DNA of 64,000 bases from Bacilli bacterium (GCA_017626405.1 JAGAIS010000001.1:166885-230884); one strand, 5' to 3'. Shown: positions 37,765-47,732, counted from the first letter of the stretch. Numbers and translations: made by a program. The notes: generated by a model not told the origin, from the sequence alone.

Positions 37765-38595
37765 ATGCAAAAATTAATTTATAAGACAGAAATACAAGAT
37801 TATTCAGATGAAATTGATCAATCAATTATTGATTATATAAATAGTGAGTCAATAGTAACTATTGAGAGCTTTGATAATTATAATTTAATTGCTTTTAATT
37901 GGCATGATTTAAATGATAACTATCGCAAGTCTTTTAAAGTGATTATCTATATTGATTCTGATGATCTATTCTTTATTGTCGATAATGACAATGCTAAAAG
38001 TACAATTGAAGAATTTATTCTTTTTAGTGATGATAACGAAAATACTTTATTTTTGTTCTTCCGCAATATACTAAGAGGTAATAATAAAATTTTAGAAGAT
38101 TTAGATATGAAAATAAGCGAGTTAGATGAGGAAGCTATTAAGAATACTAGTGATCTAATGAGTTTAAAAATCGTAAAATATAAAAATCGAATCTTATCTT
38201 TAAAGAGATACTATGAACAATTCGAATTCTTATTTGACGAAATTTGTGATAATGATAATAATTTGTTTACTAAGAGATGTCTAAATAATTTTGATATCTT
38301 ACATAATCGTGTTTTGCGATTTATCTCACAGACAGTTAATCTAAGAGATTATTTATCGCAAATTAGAGAAGCTAATCAATCCGCGATTAGCAATGAACAG
38401 AGTAAATTAATGAAGTTATTCACATTAATTACTTCGATTTTTATGCCTCTTACTTTAATAGTTGGTTGGTATGGTATGAATTTAAAGATGCCTGAATTTA
38501 CTTGGGATTATGGATATGCATTTGTAATTATATTGAGTGTAGTCGTTAGCATTATTTGGCTTATTATTTTTAAAAATAAAAAATGGTTTAAATAA
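37765..38595 (+). CDS. corA: CorA-like divalent metal transporter
   Basis: The 276-residue protein has an acidic cytoplasmic domain and long helix, then two C-terminal membrane helices with the selectivity motif GMN in VGWYGMNLKMPEF (about 234-246). The C-terminus is basic (FKNKKWFK). It should form a pentameric Mg2+/divalent channel. It is shorter than E. coli CorA (316) at the N-terminus. The window also encodes MgtE, so two Mg2+ routes are present. Confidence 0.92.
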   Translation: MQKLIYKTEIQDYSDEIDQSIIDYINSESIVTIESFDNYNLIAFNWHDLNDNYRKSFKVIIYIDSDDLFFIVDNDNAKSTIEEFILFSDDNENTLFLFFRNILRGNNKILEDLDMKISELDEEAIKNTSDLMSLKIVKYKNRILSLKRYYEQFEFLFDEICDNDNNLFTKRCLNNFDILHNRVLRFISQTVNLRDYLSQIREANQSAISNEQSKLMKLFTLITSIFMPLTLIVGWYGMNLKMPEFTWDYGYAFVIILSVVVSIIWLIIFKNKKWFK

Positions 38596-38618
38596 TTATA
38601 TATTAATGGTAATAATCA

Positions 38619-38627
38619 TGTTATAAT
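38619..38627 (+). promoter_or_regulatory. extended -10 promoter TGTTATAAT of the ECF-like locus
   Basis: Exact motif 25 bases before ATG 38653. No terminator separates it from corA. Confidence 0.7.
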
Positions 38628-38652
38628 AAAAACTATTATGGGAGTTGTTGGT

Positions 38653-39402
38653 ATGAAGTTATTGGAAGTAAAGTCATTAGATGTCAGTATCGAATTGAAT
38701 GGAACAACTACGAGTATAATTGGTCCAGCGTCTTCGGGAAAGACCAAGTTGCTTAAGAAACTTGTTAATCGTCTTCCCAATGATGATATACTAATTGATA
38801 ATGTATGTATAAAAGATTACGATATAACATTCTTAAAAAATAATATTTTCGTCGTTTTTGATGATGATACTTTTAAATGTGAATATGTAGCTGAAGAGTT
38901 ATTTTTCTATTTAAATGCTCTTGGCTATACGATTGATGAAATATCCAAGAAAATTAATTACTTTATTAAATACTTTAAACTTGAAGGATATGAAAATAAG
39001 AGAATTGATTCTTTGAGTGTAGAAATGCGTGCATATATAAAAATACTATCGATGCTAATTGTTGAGCCAAGTATAATTGGTATTGATAATATGTTCCCAT
39101 ATTTATCTAAGCTTCATATTGATTTGATTTTAAAATTTATTAAGAAAAAGAAAATTTCTTTAATCAATGTAATAAATAATGGAGAATATTTAAAATATAC
39201 TGATTTTGCAGTTGTTTTAAATGAAGGAAAATGCGCAATTAAAACAAGTGTTAAAGAGTTACTTAGTGGAAATTCAATTCTTCCCTATATTGGTGTTAAG
39301 CTACCATTTGCTGTTGAATTATCAAATAATTTAATGCTCTATGGATTGATAGATAGAATCGAATATGACAATGATTCTTTAGAGGTGAAATTATGGAAGT
39401 AG
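38653..39402 (+). CDS. degenerate ECF transporter ATPase (EcfA1-like)
   Basis: I choose ATG 38653 with GGGAG eight bases upstream over ATG 38638. The 249-residue protein keeps Walker A GPASSGKT (24-31) but the Q-loop region reads VFDDDTFK (68-75) where EcfA has VFQNPDNQ, the signature is LSVEM (121-125) in place of LSGGQ, and Walker B is IIGIDN (141-146) with Asn for the catalytic Glu. The switch His is also absent. ATP may bind but hydrolysis is unlikely. Position before a second ATPase-like gene, truA, rplM and rpsI is exactly the Firmicutes ecfA1-ecfA2-ecfT-truA locus. Confidence 0.8.
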   Translation: MKLLEVKSLDVSIELNGTTTSIIGPASSGKTKLLKKLVNRLPNDDILIDNVCIKDYDITFLKNNIFVVFDDDTFKCEYVAEELFFYLNALGYTIDEISKKINYFIKYFKLEGYENKRIDSLSVEMRAYIKILSMLIVEPSIIGIDNMFPYLSKLHIDLILKFIKKKKISLINVINNGEYLKYTDFAVVLNEGKCAIKTSVKELLSGNSILPYIGVKLPFAVELSNNLMLYGLIDRIEYDNDSLEVKLWK

Positions 39403-40031
39403 TGTATACAGAAAAATTGCCGAAAAAGTTTAAATCTGCCAATAATAAGATTATTGGCATATATGGAGATGTTTTAGATTTAATAAGCATTGGTTTTGAT
39501 ATTGATGGCGTAAGTTATGATGATGAATGGACTGTAAAGAGATTATTAAATGGATTTGGTTTAAGAAAAAAGAAGAATTATATCAAAACAATTGAATATT
39601 TAGAAATAGATAAAGGTATCCTAAATACGAAAATAAGCAATTTATCTAAAACTCAGTTAAAATTTGTATTATTGGCATATTTATTAATTAACAATAAAAA
39701 TATTATTATCTTCGATTATTTTGATGTTAGTCTTGCCTATCAAGATAAGAGACGTCTATCTAAGTTACTTAGAGTTATGAAAAAAGATGGATATACTACA
39801 TTTATAGTTAGTAATGATTTAGTATATTTAAGTACTATTGTTGATAAATTGATGATTATTAAAAGTGGTTCAATTATCTATGATGGACTTGTCAATGATT
39901 ATTTGAGTATATGTGAAGATGATCCAGTAATTTTGGATTTTATAAAGAAGTCTAATGAGATGGGTGCAGGACTTGAACTTACACTAGATGCAAGAGAGTT
40001 ATTAAAGGATATTTATAGGAGAAAGAGCTAA
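39393..40031 (+). CDS. degenerate ECF transporter ATPase (EcfA2-like)
   Basis: The 212-residue protein is recognisable as an ABC ATPase only by its second half: LSKTQLKFVLLAYLLINN (signature plus helix), IIIFDYF in place of Walker B LLLDEP, and FIVSND where the switch histidine should be. The Walker A position reads GIYGDVLD and lacks GKT, and the protein is about 70 residues shorter than EcfA2. It is very probably unable to bind ATP normally. It overlaps the EcfA1-like gene by ten bases and truA by one; ecfT, normally next, is absent. Confidence 0.75.
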   Translation: MEVVYTEKLPKKFKSANNKIIGIYGDVLDLISIGFDIDGVSYDDEWTVKRLLNGFGLRKKKNYIKTIEYLEIDKGILNTKISNLSKTQLKFVLLAYLLINNKNIIIFDYFDVSLAYQDKRRLSKLLRVMKKDGYTTFIVSNDLVYLSTIVDKLMIIKSGSIIYDGLVNDYLSICEDDPVILDFIKKSNEMGAGLELTLDARELLKDIYRRKS

Positions 40032-40753
40032 TGAGATATTTAATTAAAATTAGTTATGATGGTTCAAAATTCTTTGGTTTTCAACGATTGAAGGGAAAAA
40101 AGACTGTTCAAGGTGAACTTGAGAAAGTTTTAACTAAAATAAATAAGACGATAGTTGTCGTCAAAGGAGCAGGTAGAACTGATAGAGGAGTTCATGCTTA
40201 CGATCAGGGAGTATCATTTGATTTAAATATCAATATTACAACTGAAGGACTTAAGTCTGCTATGAACAGTTTATTGGACTCATCAATTCATGTTAATGAT
40301 TGTATGGTTGTAGATGATGAATTTCATGCACGATTTGATGTTAAATTGAAAACTTATGAATATATTATTAATATAGGCGATTATGATCCTATTATAAATG
40401 ACTATGTATATAACTATAATCGAGATTTAGACATTAAAGCTATGAAGAAGGCAAGCAAATATTTGGTTGGAATACACAATTTTGAAGCATTTACTTCGGG
40501 AGAAAGAGAATCATATAATTCAATAATATATAAAATTACTATTACAAAGAAAAAAGATCTAATATATATAAAATTTGTAGGAAAGAGTTTTTACCGTTAT
40601 ATGGTTAGAAATTTGGTAGGTGCTCTTATGTCAGTTGGTATGAAAAAGAATAATCCCGATTGTATAAAAGAACTTTTAGCTAACAGAAATAAAACGATTA
40701 ATTATACTACTGTACTGGCAAATGGACTATATTTAACAAAAGTAGAATACTAA
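40031..40753 (+). CDS. truA: tRNA pseudouridine(38-40) synthase
   Basis: The 240-residue enzyme has the catalytic motif GAGRTDRGVHA (Asp near 52) and family blocks ISYDGSKFFGFQ and FYRYMVRNLVGALMSVG. It makes pseudouridine at positions 38-40 of the tRNA anticodon arm. Its ATG shares one base with the stop of the EcfA2-like gene (TAATG). Place before rplM-rpsI is ancestral. Confidence 0.96.
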   Translation: MRYLIKISYDGSKFFGFQRLKGKKTVQGELEKVLTKINKTIVVVKGAGRTDRGVHAYDQGVSFDLNINITTEGLKSAMNSLLDSSIHVNDCMVVDDEFHARFDVKLKTYEYIINIGDYDPIINDYVYNYNRDLDIKAMKKASKYLVGIHNFEAFTSGERESYNSIIYKITITKKKDLIYIKFVGKSFYRYMVRNLVGALMSVGMKKNNPDCIKELLANRNKTINYTTVLANGLYLTKVEY

Positions 40754-40776
40754 ATTGTATAATTATTAAAAAACAT

Positions 40777-40805
40777 TTGACTTTTAAGTGCGAATAACAT
40801 ATAAT
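40777..40805 (+). promoter_or_regulatory. strong promoter of rplM-rpsI
   Basis: TTGACT (40777-40782), exact 17-base spacer, TATAAT (40800-40805). The 75-90 base leader that follows has an AACTT/AAGTT pairing but I cannot confirm an L13 leader. Confidence 0.85.
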
Positions 40806-40893
40806 TTTAACTGGTACATTTTTTAATTTCTTGAACTTTTATTGATGTGGGAAGTTAATAAGGGGAATAGATATTATGAAAGGGATAAAATAT

Positions 40894-41325
40894 ATGAAGA
40901 ATACATTCATGGAAAAGAAAGAAGACGTTAAACGTAATTGGTATGTAATCGATGCTACTGATTTAACTCTTGGTAGACTTGCTACTAAGGTTGCAACTAT
41001 TTTAAGAGGAAAACATAAAGTAACATATACACCTCATATCGATTGTGGAGACTATGTTATTATAACTAATGCTAGTAAAGTTAAATTAACTGGTAATAAG
41101 TTAGATGACAAAATGTATTATAATCATTCTGGATTCCCAGGAGGATTAAGAGAACGTAATGCTAGAGAAATGGTTGAAAAATATCCTGTTGAAATGGTAG
41201 AAAGAGCTGTTAAAGGAATGTTACCTCATGGACCTTTAGGAAGACAAATGTATAAGAAATTATTCGTTTTTGCTGGTCCTGAACATGACAAACAAGCTCA
41301 AAAACCTGAGACTATTACTTTATAG
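40894..41325 (+). CDS. rplM: 50S ribosomal protein L13
   Basis: The 143-residue protein aligns with the usual L13 start ([20 protein letters not shown]) and contains [16 protein letters not shown] and [19 protein letters not shown] 40876 is in frame six codons upstream and has its own AGGGG; I prefer 40894, with AAGGG nine bases before, because it gives the normal length. L13 is an early assembly protein of the large subunit. It is followed after nine bases by rpsI. Confidence 0.96.
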   Translation: MKNTFMEKKEDVKRNWYVIDATDLTLGRLATKVATILRGKHKVTYTPHIDCGDYVIITNASKVKLTGNKLDDKMYYNHSGFPGGLRERNAREMVEKYPVEMVERAVKGMLPHGPLGRQMYKKLFVFAGPEHDKQAQKPETITL

Positions 41326-41334
41326 GAGGTTATT

Positions 41335-41751
41335 ATGAATAAGAAAGTTATATCTGCAAGTGGAAGAAGAAAAACAAGTTCTGCAAATGTAAAATTAGTT
41401 CCTGGTAGTGGAAAAATCACTGTTAATGGAATTGATGTAAATGAATATTTCCCATTTGAAGTATTAGTTATGGATTTAAAACAACCATTAGTAGCTACTA
41501 ACAACGAATCAACTTTTGATATCGATGTTGTAGTTAGAGGTGGTGGATATTCAGGTCAAACTGGAGCTATCCGTTTAGCTATTACTAAAGCATTACTTAT
41601 TTATGATGAAGGTACTGATGCTTCTTCAGAGACTTCTTATAGAAGAATCTTAAAAGCTGAAGGATTCATTACTCGTGACCCTCGTGTTAAAGAACGTAAG
41701 AAATATGGTCTTAAGAAAGCACGTAGAGCACCACAATTCTCAAAACGTTAA
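41335..41751 (+). CDS. rpsI: 30S ribosomal protein S9
   Basis: The 138-residue protein has the S9 pattern [31 protein letters not shown] and the basic C-terminus [17 protein letters not shown], whose last residues contact P-site tRNA. It follows a TAGGAGG ribosome site and forms the standard rplM-rpsI pair. Confidence 0.97.
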   Translation: MNKKVISASGRRKTSSANVKLVPGSGKITVNGIDVNEYFPFEVLVMDLKQPLVATNNESTFDIDVVVRGGGYSGQTGAIRLAITKALLIYDEGTDASSETSYRRILKAEGFITRDPRVKERKKYGLKKARRAPQFSKR

Positions 41752-41764
41752 AATGTCTTTGTTA

Positions 41765-41787
41765 CCTTGCTTATGCAAGGCTTTTTT
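41765..41787 (+). terminator. intrinsic terminator after rpsI
   Basis: CCTTGC (41765-41770), loop TTAT, GCAAGG (41775-41780), then C and six T. Confidence 0.88.
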
Positions 41788-41808
41788 CTTGCTATTTTTC
41801 TTTTGTTA

Positions 41809-41817
41809 TGCTATTAT
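41809..41817 (+). promoter_or_regulatory. extended -10 promoter TGCTATTAT
   Basis: TGC plus TATTAT, 24 bases before GTG 41842. Confidence 0.5.
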
Positions 41818-41841
41818 ATATAAGCAAAAGAGGGGGATAAT

Positions 41842-42234
41842 GTGAAAAATTTATTGGAGTATTTAAATTTGTGTCTAGAATTTATTAATGAAAAATCAAA
41901 TGAAGTGATAGTTGATCGCTTTGTAAATAATATTCAAGATACAGTTAGAACTATGTCGATTGAACAGATTGAGGGATTTGAAATGGCTTTTGAGTCATTA
42001 TTTTTATTCTATCAAAAACAAGTTAGTTCAATAGATGAGTTTCGCGATTCTTTAATGAATAATTATATAGGTGAGGATATTAAATCATCTTTTGATGATA
42101 AACTAAATGAATTAGAAAAATATGCTCAAAAATTAGAATGTATAGTTCACTTTATGAATCGTGTTAGTGATACTTTAGAACTTAGAAAAAGAGAAATACT
42201 TGGTCTAGAAGATGACACAATAAAATTGAATTAA
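41842..42234 (+). CDS. hypothetical helical protein
   Basis: The start is GTG behind GAGGGGGAT. The 130-residue product is soluble and appears fully alpha-helical, with coiled-coil-like stretches at 60-120. It has no signal or known motif. It is monocistronic and converges with the GGDEF gene across a shared terminator. Confidence 0.6.
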   Translation: MKNLLEYLNLCLEFINEKSNEVIVDRFVNNIQDTVRTMSIEQIEGFEMAFESLFLFYQKQVSSIDEFRDSLMNNYIGEDIKSSFDDKLNELEKYAQKLECIVHFMNRVSDTLELRKREILGLEDDTIKLN

Positions 42235-42236
42235 AG

Positions 42237-42263
42237 AAAAAAGACATTTTAAATGTCTTTTTT
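42237..42263. terminator. bidirectional terminator
   Basis: A near-perfect palindrome centred on 42250, GACATTT (42243-42249) with AAATGTC (42251-42257), flanked by A and T runs, between two convergent genes. Confidence 0.85.
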
Positions 42264-43500
42264 AATTGTAAATATAGCAATTTCTACCTTTCTTTTTAGC
42301 TTGATAAAGCGAATTATCACTTTTCTTTAGTATATCTTCGAAATTATTTTCTTTTAAGGTATCTTGTGATATACCAATGCTTGCAGATAGTTCTTTGAAT
42401 TCAAATGTTTTACTATACTCTTGATTTAAAGTATTCAATATATTTTGAGCATCGCTATTGATTTTTTTTCTATTATAGTTTCCAATTATAACGATAAGAA
42501 ATTCATCTCCTCCCATTCTTACTAATAAATCATTTTTGAATTTTTCTTTCAACAATCTTGCTGTAAGTATTATTGCTTCATCTCCAGCTTTATGTCCATA
42601 AGTATCATTTATGGATTTGAAATTATCTAAATCGATGGAGAATAGAGTAATTATAATTCCTTTATTTAAATTTTGAATAAAGGTATCTAAATATCTTCTA
42701 TTATATAACTTTGTCATGTAATCTACATTAGAATTTTCTAATAGTTGTAATTCTAATTGCTTTTGAATAGTTATATCTCGGTATACATATATATGGCCAA
42801 TTGTATTTCCGAAGATATCAGAAATATTATTGTTTCTCAATTCTATTCTTTTTATAGTTCCATTTATATTAAAACTATTTTCAATGAATCCTTCTTTGTT
42901 TAATACTGAATTTTTTGAGAAGGTATTATCTTCCCAATCATTATATAAAGTACCGATTATTTTTTCTTTAGAGATGCCAAAATAGGTTTCAAAGTATGAG
43001 TTTACTGTTTGAATTCTATTATTATTATCACTGATTAATATAGCGTATGGTATGCTGTTTAAAAGTATGTCTTTTTCAACATCTATTTTTTTATAATCAG
43101 TAACATCATGATTAATTCCTATGTTACTGATAACTTTAATATAATTTTCTTTTCTCTTTATATCTTCTTCACATTTTATTGCCTCTAATATTTTTTTTAG
43201 AAAATATTTGATGTATTTATAATCAAATGGCTTAAAGAATATACCATCTATATTTTCTTGTGATTCATTATAGTTTTCACAACAAGCAATTACTTTTGCT
43301 TTTTTATTTATTCTCTTTATATCTAGTTCTTCTTTTAAATCATAAATAACTATATTACTTGATAGTATAGCTTTATTATTAATTTTTTCGTATCTTTTAA
43401 TCTGATGGGAAAAATTATCTAGAGGTTTGATGTCTAGAATAACTTTTTCTAAGTTTATATCTTTACTAAAAATTGAAATTGTTAAGTTATATTGATCCAT
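42262..43500 (-). CDS. PAS-GGDEF diguanylate cyclase
   Basis: I start at the Met at 43498-43500, with a GGAGG ribosome site before it; an upstream ATG at 43510-43512 sits inside that site. The 412-residue soluble protein has an N-terminal receiver-like region (about 1-115), a PAS domain (about 145-255) and a GGDEF domain (about 258-412) with DYMTKLYNRRYLD, NDTYGHKAGDEAI and an intact MGGDEF. The inhibitory RxxD site is not present (FKND). It should make cyclic di-GMP in response to an intracellular cue. The receiver-like region lacks a clear phosphoacceptor. Confidence 0.92.
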   Translation of the reverse strand: MDQYNLTISIFSKDINLEKVILDIKPLDNFSHQIKRYEKINNKAILSSNIVIYDLKEELDIKRINKKAKVIACCENYNESQENIDGIFFKPFDYKYIKYFLKKILEAIKCEEDIKRKENYIKVISNIGINHDVTDYKKIDVEKDILLNSIPYAILISDNNNRIQTVNSYFETYFGISKEKIIGTLYNDWEDNTFSKNSVLNKEGFIENSFNINGTIKRIELRNNNISDIFGNTIGHIYVYRDITIQKQLELQLLENSNVDYMTKLYNRRYLDTFIQNLNKGIIITLFSIDLDNFKSINDTYGHKAGDEAIILTARLLKEKFKNDLLVRMGGDEFLIVIIGNYNRKKINSDAQNILNTLNQEYSKTFEFKELSASIGISQDTLKENNFEDILKKSDNSLYQAKKKGRNCYIYN

Positions 43501-43605
43501 AGTGTCCTCCATATAATAATATATTCAATTTAATAACTATACTGTCTTTTTTTTATATAAAAACACAATTGATATTTAATTTATCTTTTTTGATAGACTT
43601 TTTCT

Positions 43606-43633
43606 TGTTGTTTTCATATATTTATACTATACT
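43606..43633 (+). promoter_or_regulatory. promoter of tilS-ftsH
   Basis: TTGTTG (43606-43611), 16-base spacer, TATACT (43628-43633), in the 155-base divergent region shared with the GGDEF gene, whose own promoter I cannot place. Confidence 0.55.
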
Positions 43634-43655
43634 ATTTAGTGATTTGAGGGATAGT

Positions 43656-44981
43656 ATGGATTGTGTAGATAGATTTATTGATTCTATTTCTATTGATAGT
43701 GATGATTACATTGTAGTTGCCTGTTCTGGTGGCCCTGATAGTATGTTTTTATTACATCTATTGTGGGAAAAAAACTATAAGATAGTTTGTGCTCATGTAA
43801 ATCATAAGGTGAGAAAGATATCTGATGATGAATATGAATTTGTTAAGAAGTATTGTGAAGATCACAATATAATATTTGAGGGAACAGAAATAAATGAATA
43901 CAGTGATGATAACTTTCATGATTATGCGAGAAATTTCCGATATAATTACTTTGAAAGTATCTTGAAAAAATATAATTCCAACTTATTATTTACTGCTCAT
44001 CATGGAGATGACTTAATAGAAACTATTCTTATGCGTTTAGTTCGAGGATCTTCTCTAAAGGGATATGCTGGATTTAGGAGTATTGTAAAAAAAGATAATT
44101 ATAGAATAATAAGACCATTGATTTTCTTAACTAAGAATGAGATTGAAGAAAAAGCAAAAGAATTAAATATTCCGTATGTTATTGATGAATCTAATTTAGA
44201 GGATCATTATACGAGAAATAGATATCGACATGTTGTACTACCTTTCTTAAAGAGTGAGGAACCAAATGTTCATACTAAGTTTTTAAATTTTAGCAATACT
44301 ATTTATGAAGTAAGTGATTATCTAAATAAAGAAGTTAATAAATATAAAGAAGAGATGTATCATAATAATGTTTTAAATTTAAAAGAATTTATTAAATTGG
44401 ATAGATTGATTGAAAGATTATTGCTTGAAAGTATTATAAGTGATTGGTATCCTGATGATTTATTTTTAATTAATAATAATCATATAGATGCTATATTTAA
44501 AATGATAAATAATGATAAAAAGAATGCAACTTTAGCATTGCCAAGTAATGTCTATGTTATTCGCGAATATGATAAATTGATTATTACTAGAGACAATAAA
44601 GCATTTGAAGATATCGATGTTATTTTTAATGATATATATGAATCGGAAATTGGTACAATAAAAATTGTTGATGATAGTACTGATAATAGCAATTATACGA
44701 TTAGACTAAACAGTAAAGATATAAAACTTCCACTACATATTATTAATCGTACTGATGGTTTAAAAATGAATGTTAAAAATATGGTTGGAAGCAAAAAAAT
44801 CAATGATATTTTTATCGATATGAAGATTTCAAAAAGTAAAAGGGATATATGGCCGATATTAGTTGATGATGAAGACAAAGTTATATGGATTCCTGGCTTA
44901 AAAAAAAGCAATTTAGATGTTGTCAATTGCAAGGATTATGATATAATAATTACATGTGTAAAAAAGGAGGAAAATATATGA
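43656..44981 (+). CDS. tilS: tRNA(Ile)-lysidine synthetase
   Basis: I choose ATG 43656 behind GAGGG; the frame is open further upstream but encodes a hydrophobic stretch foreign to the family. The 441-residue enzyme has the PP-loop VVACSGGPDSMFLLHLL (about 20-36), the ATP-binding core with TAHHGDDLIETILMRLVRGS, and the C-terminal TilS domain. It makes lysidine at C34 of tRNA-Ile2 so that AUA is read correctly. It overlaps ftsH by four bases; tilS-ftsH is the Bacilli order (hpt is missing between them). Confidence 0.95.
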   Translation: MDCVDRFIDSISIDSDDYIVVACSGGPDSMFLLHLLWEKNYKIVCAHVNHKVRKISDDEYEFVKKYCEDHNIIFEGTEINEYSDDNFHDYARNFRYNYFESILKKYNSNLLFTAHHGDDLIETILMRLVRGSSLKGYAGFRSIVKKDNYRIIRPLIFLTKNEIEEKAKELNIPYVIDESNLEDHYTRNRYRHVVLPFLKSEEPNVHTKFLNFSNTIYEVSDYLNKEVNKYKEEMYHNNVLNLKEFIKLDRLIERLLLESIISDWYPDDLFLINNNHIDAIFKMINNDKKNATLALPSNVYVIREYDKLIITRDNKAFEDIDVIFNDIYESEIGTIKIVDDSTDNSNYTIRLNSKDIKLPLHIINRTDGLKMNVKNMVGSKKINDIFIDMKISKSKRDIWPILVDDEDKVIWIPGLKKSNLDVVNCKDYDIIITCVKKEENI

Positions 44982-46936
44982 AAAGAATAGATGCAAAACA
45001 AAGTGTTCCATACCTTATATTGGTATTAGTAATTCTATCTGTTTTTGGAATGATGTTTTTAGGTGATAAGAAGACAAATACTTTGACTTACAGTGAACTA
45101 TTAAATGAACTTAGTGAAGGCAAAGTAACTGAAATTGTCACTAGTGAGAGAAAAGCAGATGGTTATTATGCTATAAGTGGTAAATTGGAAGGCTATAAAA
45201 AGAATGAAACTTTTAGAGTTCAAGCTCCATTATCAGAAAATGTTCTTGATGTATTATCTTCATATCAAGTAACTAATGAGTTTAAATGGAAAGTTGAAAA
45301 GAATCCAGAAAATAATAGTTTATTAGTTGTTCTAATTAATGTGGTTCCGCTAGCTTTAATTATTGGTTCAGGAATATTCCTATTTACTAAGTTGAGTGGC
45401 TCTAATAAATCTAGTATGGATTTTGGTAGAAGTAGAGCTAAGTTATCAGAAGATGGTGGAAAAGTTAGATTTAAAGATGTTGCTGGACTTGAGGAAGAGA
45501 AAGAGGAAGTTGCAGAACTTATTGATTTCTTAAAAAATCCTAAGAAATTCCAAAAGTTAGGTGCTAGAATACCTAAAGGAGTTTTATTAGTAGGTCCTCC
45601 AGGAACAGGTAAGACATTACTTGCGAAAGCTGTAGCAGGTGAAGCAAATGTTCCATTCTACTATATAAGTGGATCTGACTTTGTTGAATTATTTGTAGGT
45701 GTTGGTGCAAGTCGTGTAAGAGATATGTTCAAACAAGCAAAACATTCTGCGCCATGTTTAATATTCATTGATGAGATTGATGCTGTTGGTCGTCAAAGAG
45801 GTACTGGTTTAGGTGGAGGTCATGATGAAAGAGAACAAACTTTAAACCAATTACTTACTGAGATGGATGGATTTGGAGCAAATGAAGGTATTATAATCAT
45901 TGCTGCAACTAATCGTCCTGATGTATTGGATCCAGCATTATTGAGACCAGGAAGATTCGATAGACAAGTAACTGTTAGTTTACCTGATCAAAAGGAAAGA
46001 CTAGCAATATTAAACGTTCATGCTAAGAACAAGACATTTGCTCCTTCTGTAAATTTAGAGAATTTATCTCGTCGTACTCCAGGATTTAGTGGAGCAGATT
46101 TGGAAAACTTACTTAATGAATCAGCATTACTTGCTGTAAGAAAAAATAAATCAGCTATTGGTATGGCAGAAATAGATGAGGCAACAGATCGTGTACTTAT
46201 GGGACCTGCTAAGACTTCTAGAAAGATAACTGATAAAGAAAAACGTTTAGTTTCTATTCATGAAGCTGGACATGCAGTTGTTGGATTAAAGCTTGAAGAT
46301 GCTAATGATGTTCACAAGATTACTATAATACCTCGTGGTATGGCTGGTGGATATACAATGATGCTACCAAAAGAAGAGAAGATGGCAGTAACTACTAAAA
46401 ACGAATTACTTGCTCAAATTACGGGATTACTTGGTGGACGTGTTGCTGAAGAGTTATATATTGGTGAAATAACAACAGGCGCTAGTGATGACTTTAAGAA
46501 AGCAACTAAAATTGCTCGTGCAATGGTTACTGAATATGGTATGTCAGATTTAGGACCTGTACAACTTGAAGAGAGAAGTGAAGGAGTATTCCTTGGAAGA
46601 GATTACAATAAATCAAAGAACTTCTCAGATGCCGTTGCTTTAGAAATTGATAAAGAAGTTCGCAAAATAATAAATGAATGTTATAAAGAGACAACAAGAA
46701 TTCTAAAGGAAAACAAAAAGTTAGTTATGTCTATAAGTGATGCTCTAATTGAAAGAGAGACGATTACTAAAGAGGAAATCGAAGAACTAGTAACAACAGG
46801 ACATATTACAGAGAAAGATCCTGAAGAAAACTTAAAAAAGCTAAAAGAAAAAGCAAAAGAAATTGGCATTAAGGGTTATACAAAAATGACTAAAGAAGAA
46901 CTTGAAGATGCTATTAAAAATTCTACTGAAAAGTAG
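44978..46936 (+). CDS. ftsH: ATP-dependent zinc metalloprotease FtsH
   Basis: I choose ATG 44978 with AAGGAGG upstream over ATG 44954. The 652-residue membrane AAA protease has two N-terminal helices (about 10-28 and 115-135) around an external domain, Walker [12 protein letters not shown] (about 205-215), Walker [12 protein letters not shown], the SRH region and zinc motif HEAGH (about 428-432). It removes unassembled membrane proteins and short-lived regulators. The last part carries a Lys/Glu-rich SAP-like extension. The stop codon lies in the terminator. Confidence 0.97.
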   Translation: MKRIDAKQSVPYLILVLVILSVFGMMFLGDKKTNTLTYSELLNELSEGKVTEIVTSERKADGYYAISGKLEGYKKNETFRVQAPLSENVLDVLSSYQVTNEFKWKVEKNPENNSLLVVLINVVPLALIIGSGIFLFTKLSGSNKSSMDFGRSRAKLSEDGGKVRFKDVAGLEEEKEEVAELIDFLKNPKKFQKLGARIPKGVLLVGPPGTGKTLLAKAVAGEANVPFYYISGSDFVELFVGVGASRVRDMFKQAKHSAPCLIFIDEIDAVGRQRGTGLGGGHDEREQTLNQLLTEMDGFGANEGIIIIAATNRPDVLDPALLRPGRFDRQVTVSLPDQKERLAILNVHAKNKTFAPSVNLENLSRRTPGFSGADLENLLNESALLAVRKNKSAIGMAEIDEATDRVLMGPAKTSRKITDKEKRLVSIHEAGHAVVGLKLEDANDVHKITIIPRGMAGGYTMMLPKEEKMAVTTKNELLAQITGLLGGRVAEELYIGEITTGASDDFKKATKIARAMVTEYGMSDLGPVQLEERSEGVFLGRDYNKSKNFSDAVALEIDKEVRKIINECYKETTRILKENKKLVMSISDALIERETITKEEIEELVTTGHITEKDPEENLKKLKEKAKEIGIKGYTKMTKEELEDAIKNSTEK

Positions 46937-46944
46937 AATTTTTT
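46916..46944 (+). terminator. intrinsic terminator after ftsH (GAAA tetraloop)
   Basis: AAAAATTCTACT (46916-46927), loop GAAA, AGTAGAATTTTT (46932-46943). It ends two bases before the next promoter. Confidence 0.9.
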
Positions 46945-46945
46945 A

Positions 46946-46954
46946 TGTTATAAT
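46946..46954 (+). promoter_or_regulatory. extended -10 promoter TGTTATAAT
   Basis: Exact motif directly after the ftsH terminator, 19 bases before ATG 46974. Confidence 0.75.
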
Positions 46955-46973
46955 TTATAATAGGTGAAGAGTA

Positions 46974-47732
46974 ATGAATAATAAGGGTATTAAACAATGG
47001 AAAGTATATATCGTGCTTGTTATAATTTTTATAGCCGCATTAATTTTAGTGTTCTATTTATTAGAAAGTATGAAACAAAATAGATCAGCGAGACCTCTAT
47101 CAACAAGTTCAACAACAACTAAAGAACTTATTAAATCATCTACGACTCTTATTACAGGTACTACTGAAAATAATGACAATGATGAACCTGTGAAACTAGT
47201 TGCAACGCCTTTTTCAGCTTCTTTAAGTGATATTATTTATGGGCGAGTATTCGATGGTAAGTTTAGTGAAAAAATCATCTATAATAATGCTACTTTTACA
47301 ATTAACTGTAATAACTATGATGATGCTAGTTCTACATGTGTTGAGGGTAGTGGACTAATGGATTATAATGGTGCTCTAATTCCAATATTTACTTTCGCTG
47401 ATGCTAATAACAATTACCTAAATTTTGCTCGAGATCTCTATATTATTATTAAAGATAACTGTGTATTCGTTACAATGAATCATGTTGGTGTATCAGCAGG
47501 AAAAACTAATGTGTTTAAAACTGATGGTACAATGATTGGTGAAATATCCAATACAACGACCGGTTATGTAATGAATGGTACAAAGATAGGAGAATTATAT
47601 CCGAACTTTAGTGAAAATAGATTTAATTTCTATTATTATGAAAATGGCAAAATTAAAATTGGCTATGCCGATATAACTGATATAAAGAGAAAAGTCGAAT
47701 TGGAAACTGTAACTAGCGCAACAATAAGTTAG
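46974..47732 (+). CDS. hypothetical membrane-anchored extracellular protein
   Basis: The 252-residue protein has one membrane helix (about 10-32), a Ser/Thr-rich linker (about 40-70) and an extracellular beta-rich domain with two cysteines (NCNNYDDASSTC) that may form a disulfide. I recognise no family. Thr-rich linkers of this kind recur in several exported proteins of this window. The ribosome site is AGGTGAAGAG. Confidence 0.65.
   Translation: MNNKGIKQWKVYIVLVIIFIAALILVFYLLESMKQNRSARPLSTSSTTTKELIKSSTTLITGTTENNDNDEPVKLVATPFSASLSDIIYGRVFDGKFSEKIIYNNATFTINCNNYDDASSTCVEGSGLMDYNGALIPIFTFADANNNYLNFARDLYIIIKDNCVFVTMNHVGVSAGKTNVFKTDGTMIGEISNTTTGYVMNGTKIGELYPNFSENRFNFYYYENGKIKIGYADITDIKRKVELETVTSATIS

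Noticed and set aside
40806..40893. Possible L13 leader RNA before rplM
   Set aside because: Only a short AACTT/AAGTT pairing is visible and I cannot match a known consensus by eye.
43569..43655. N-terminal hydrophobic extension of tilS
   Set aside because: It overlaps the promoter region, has no ribosome site, and is not part of the TilS family; GAGGG precedes ATG 43656.
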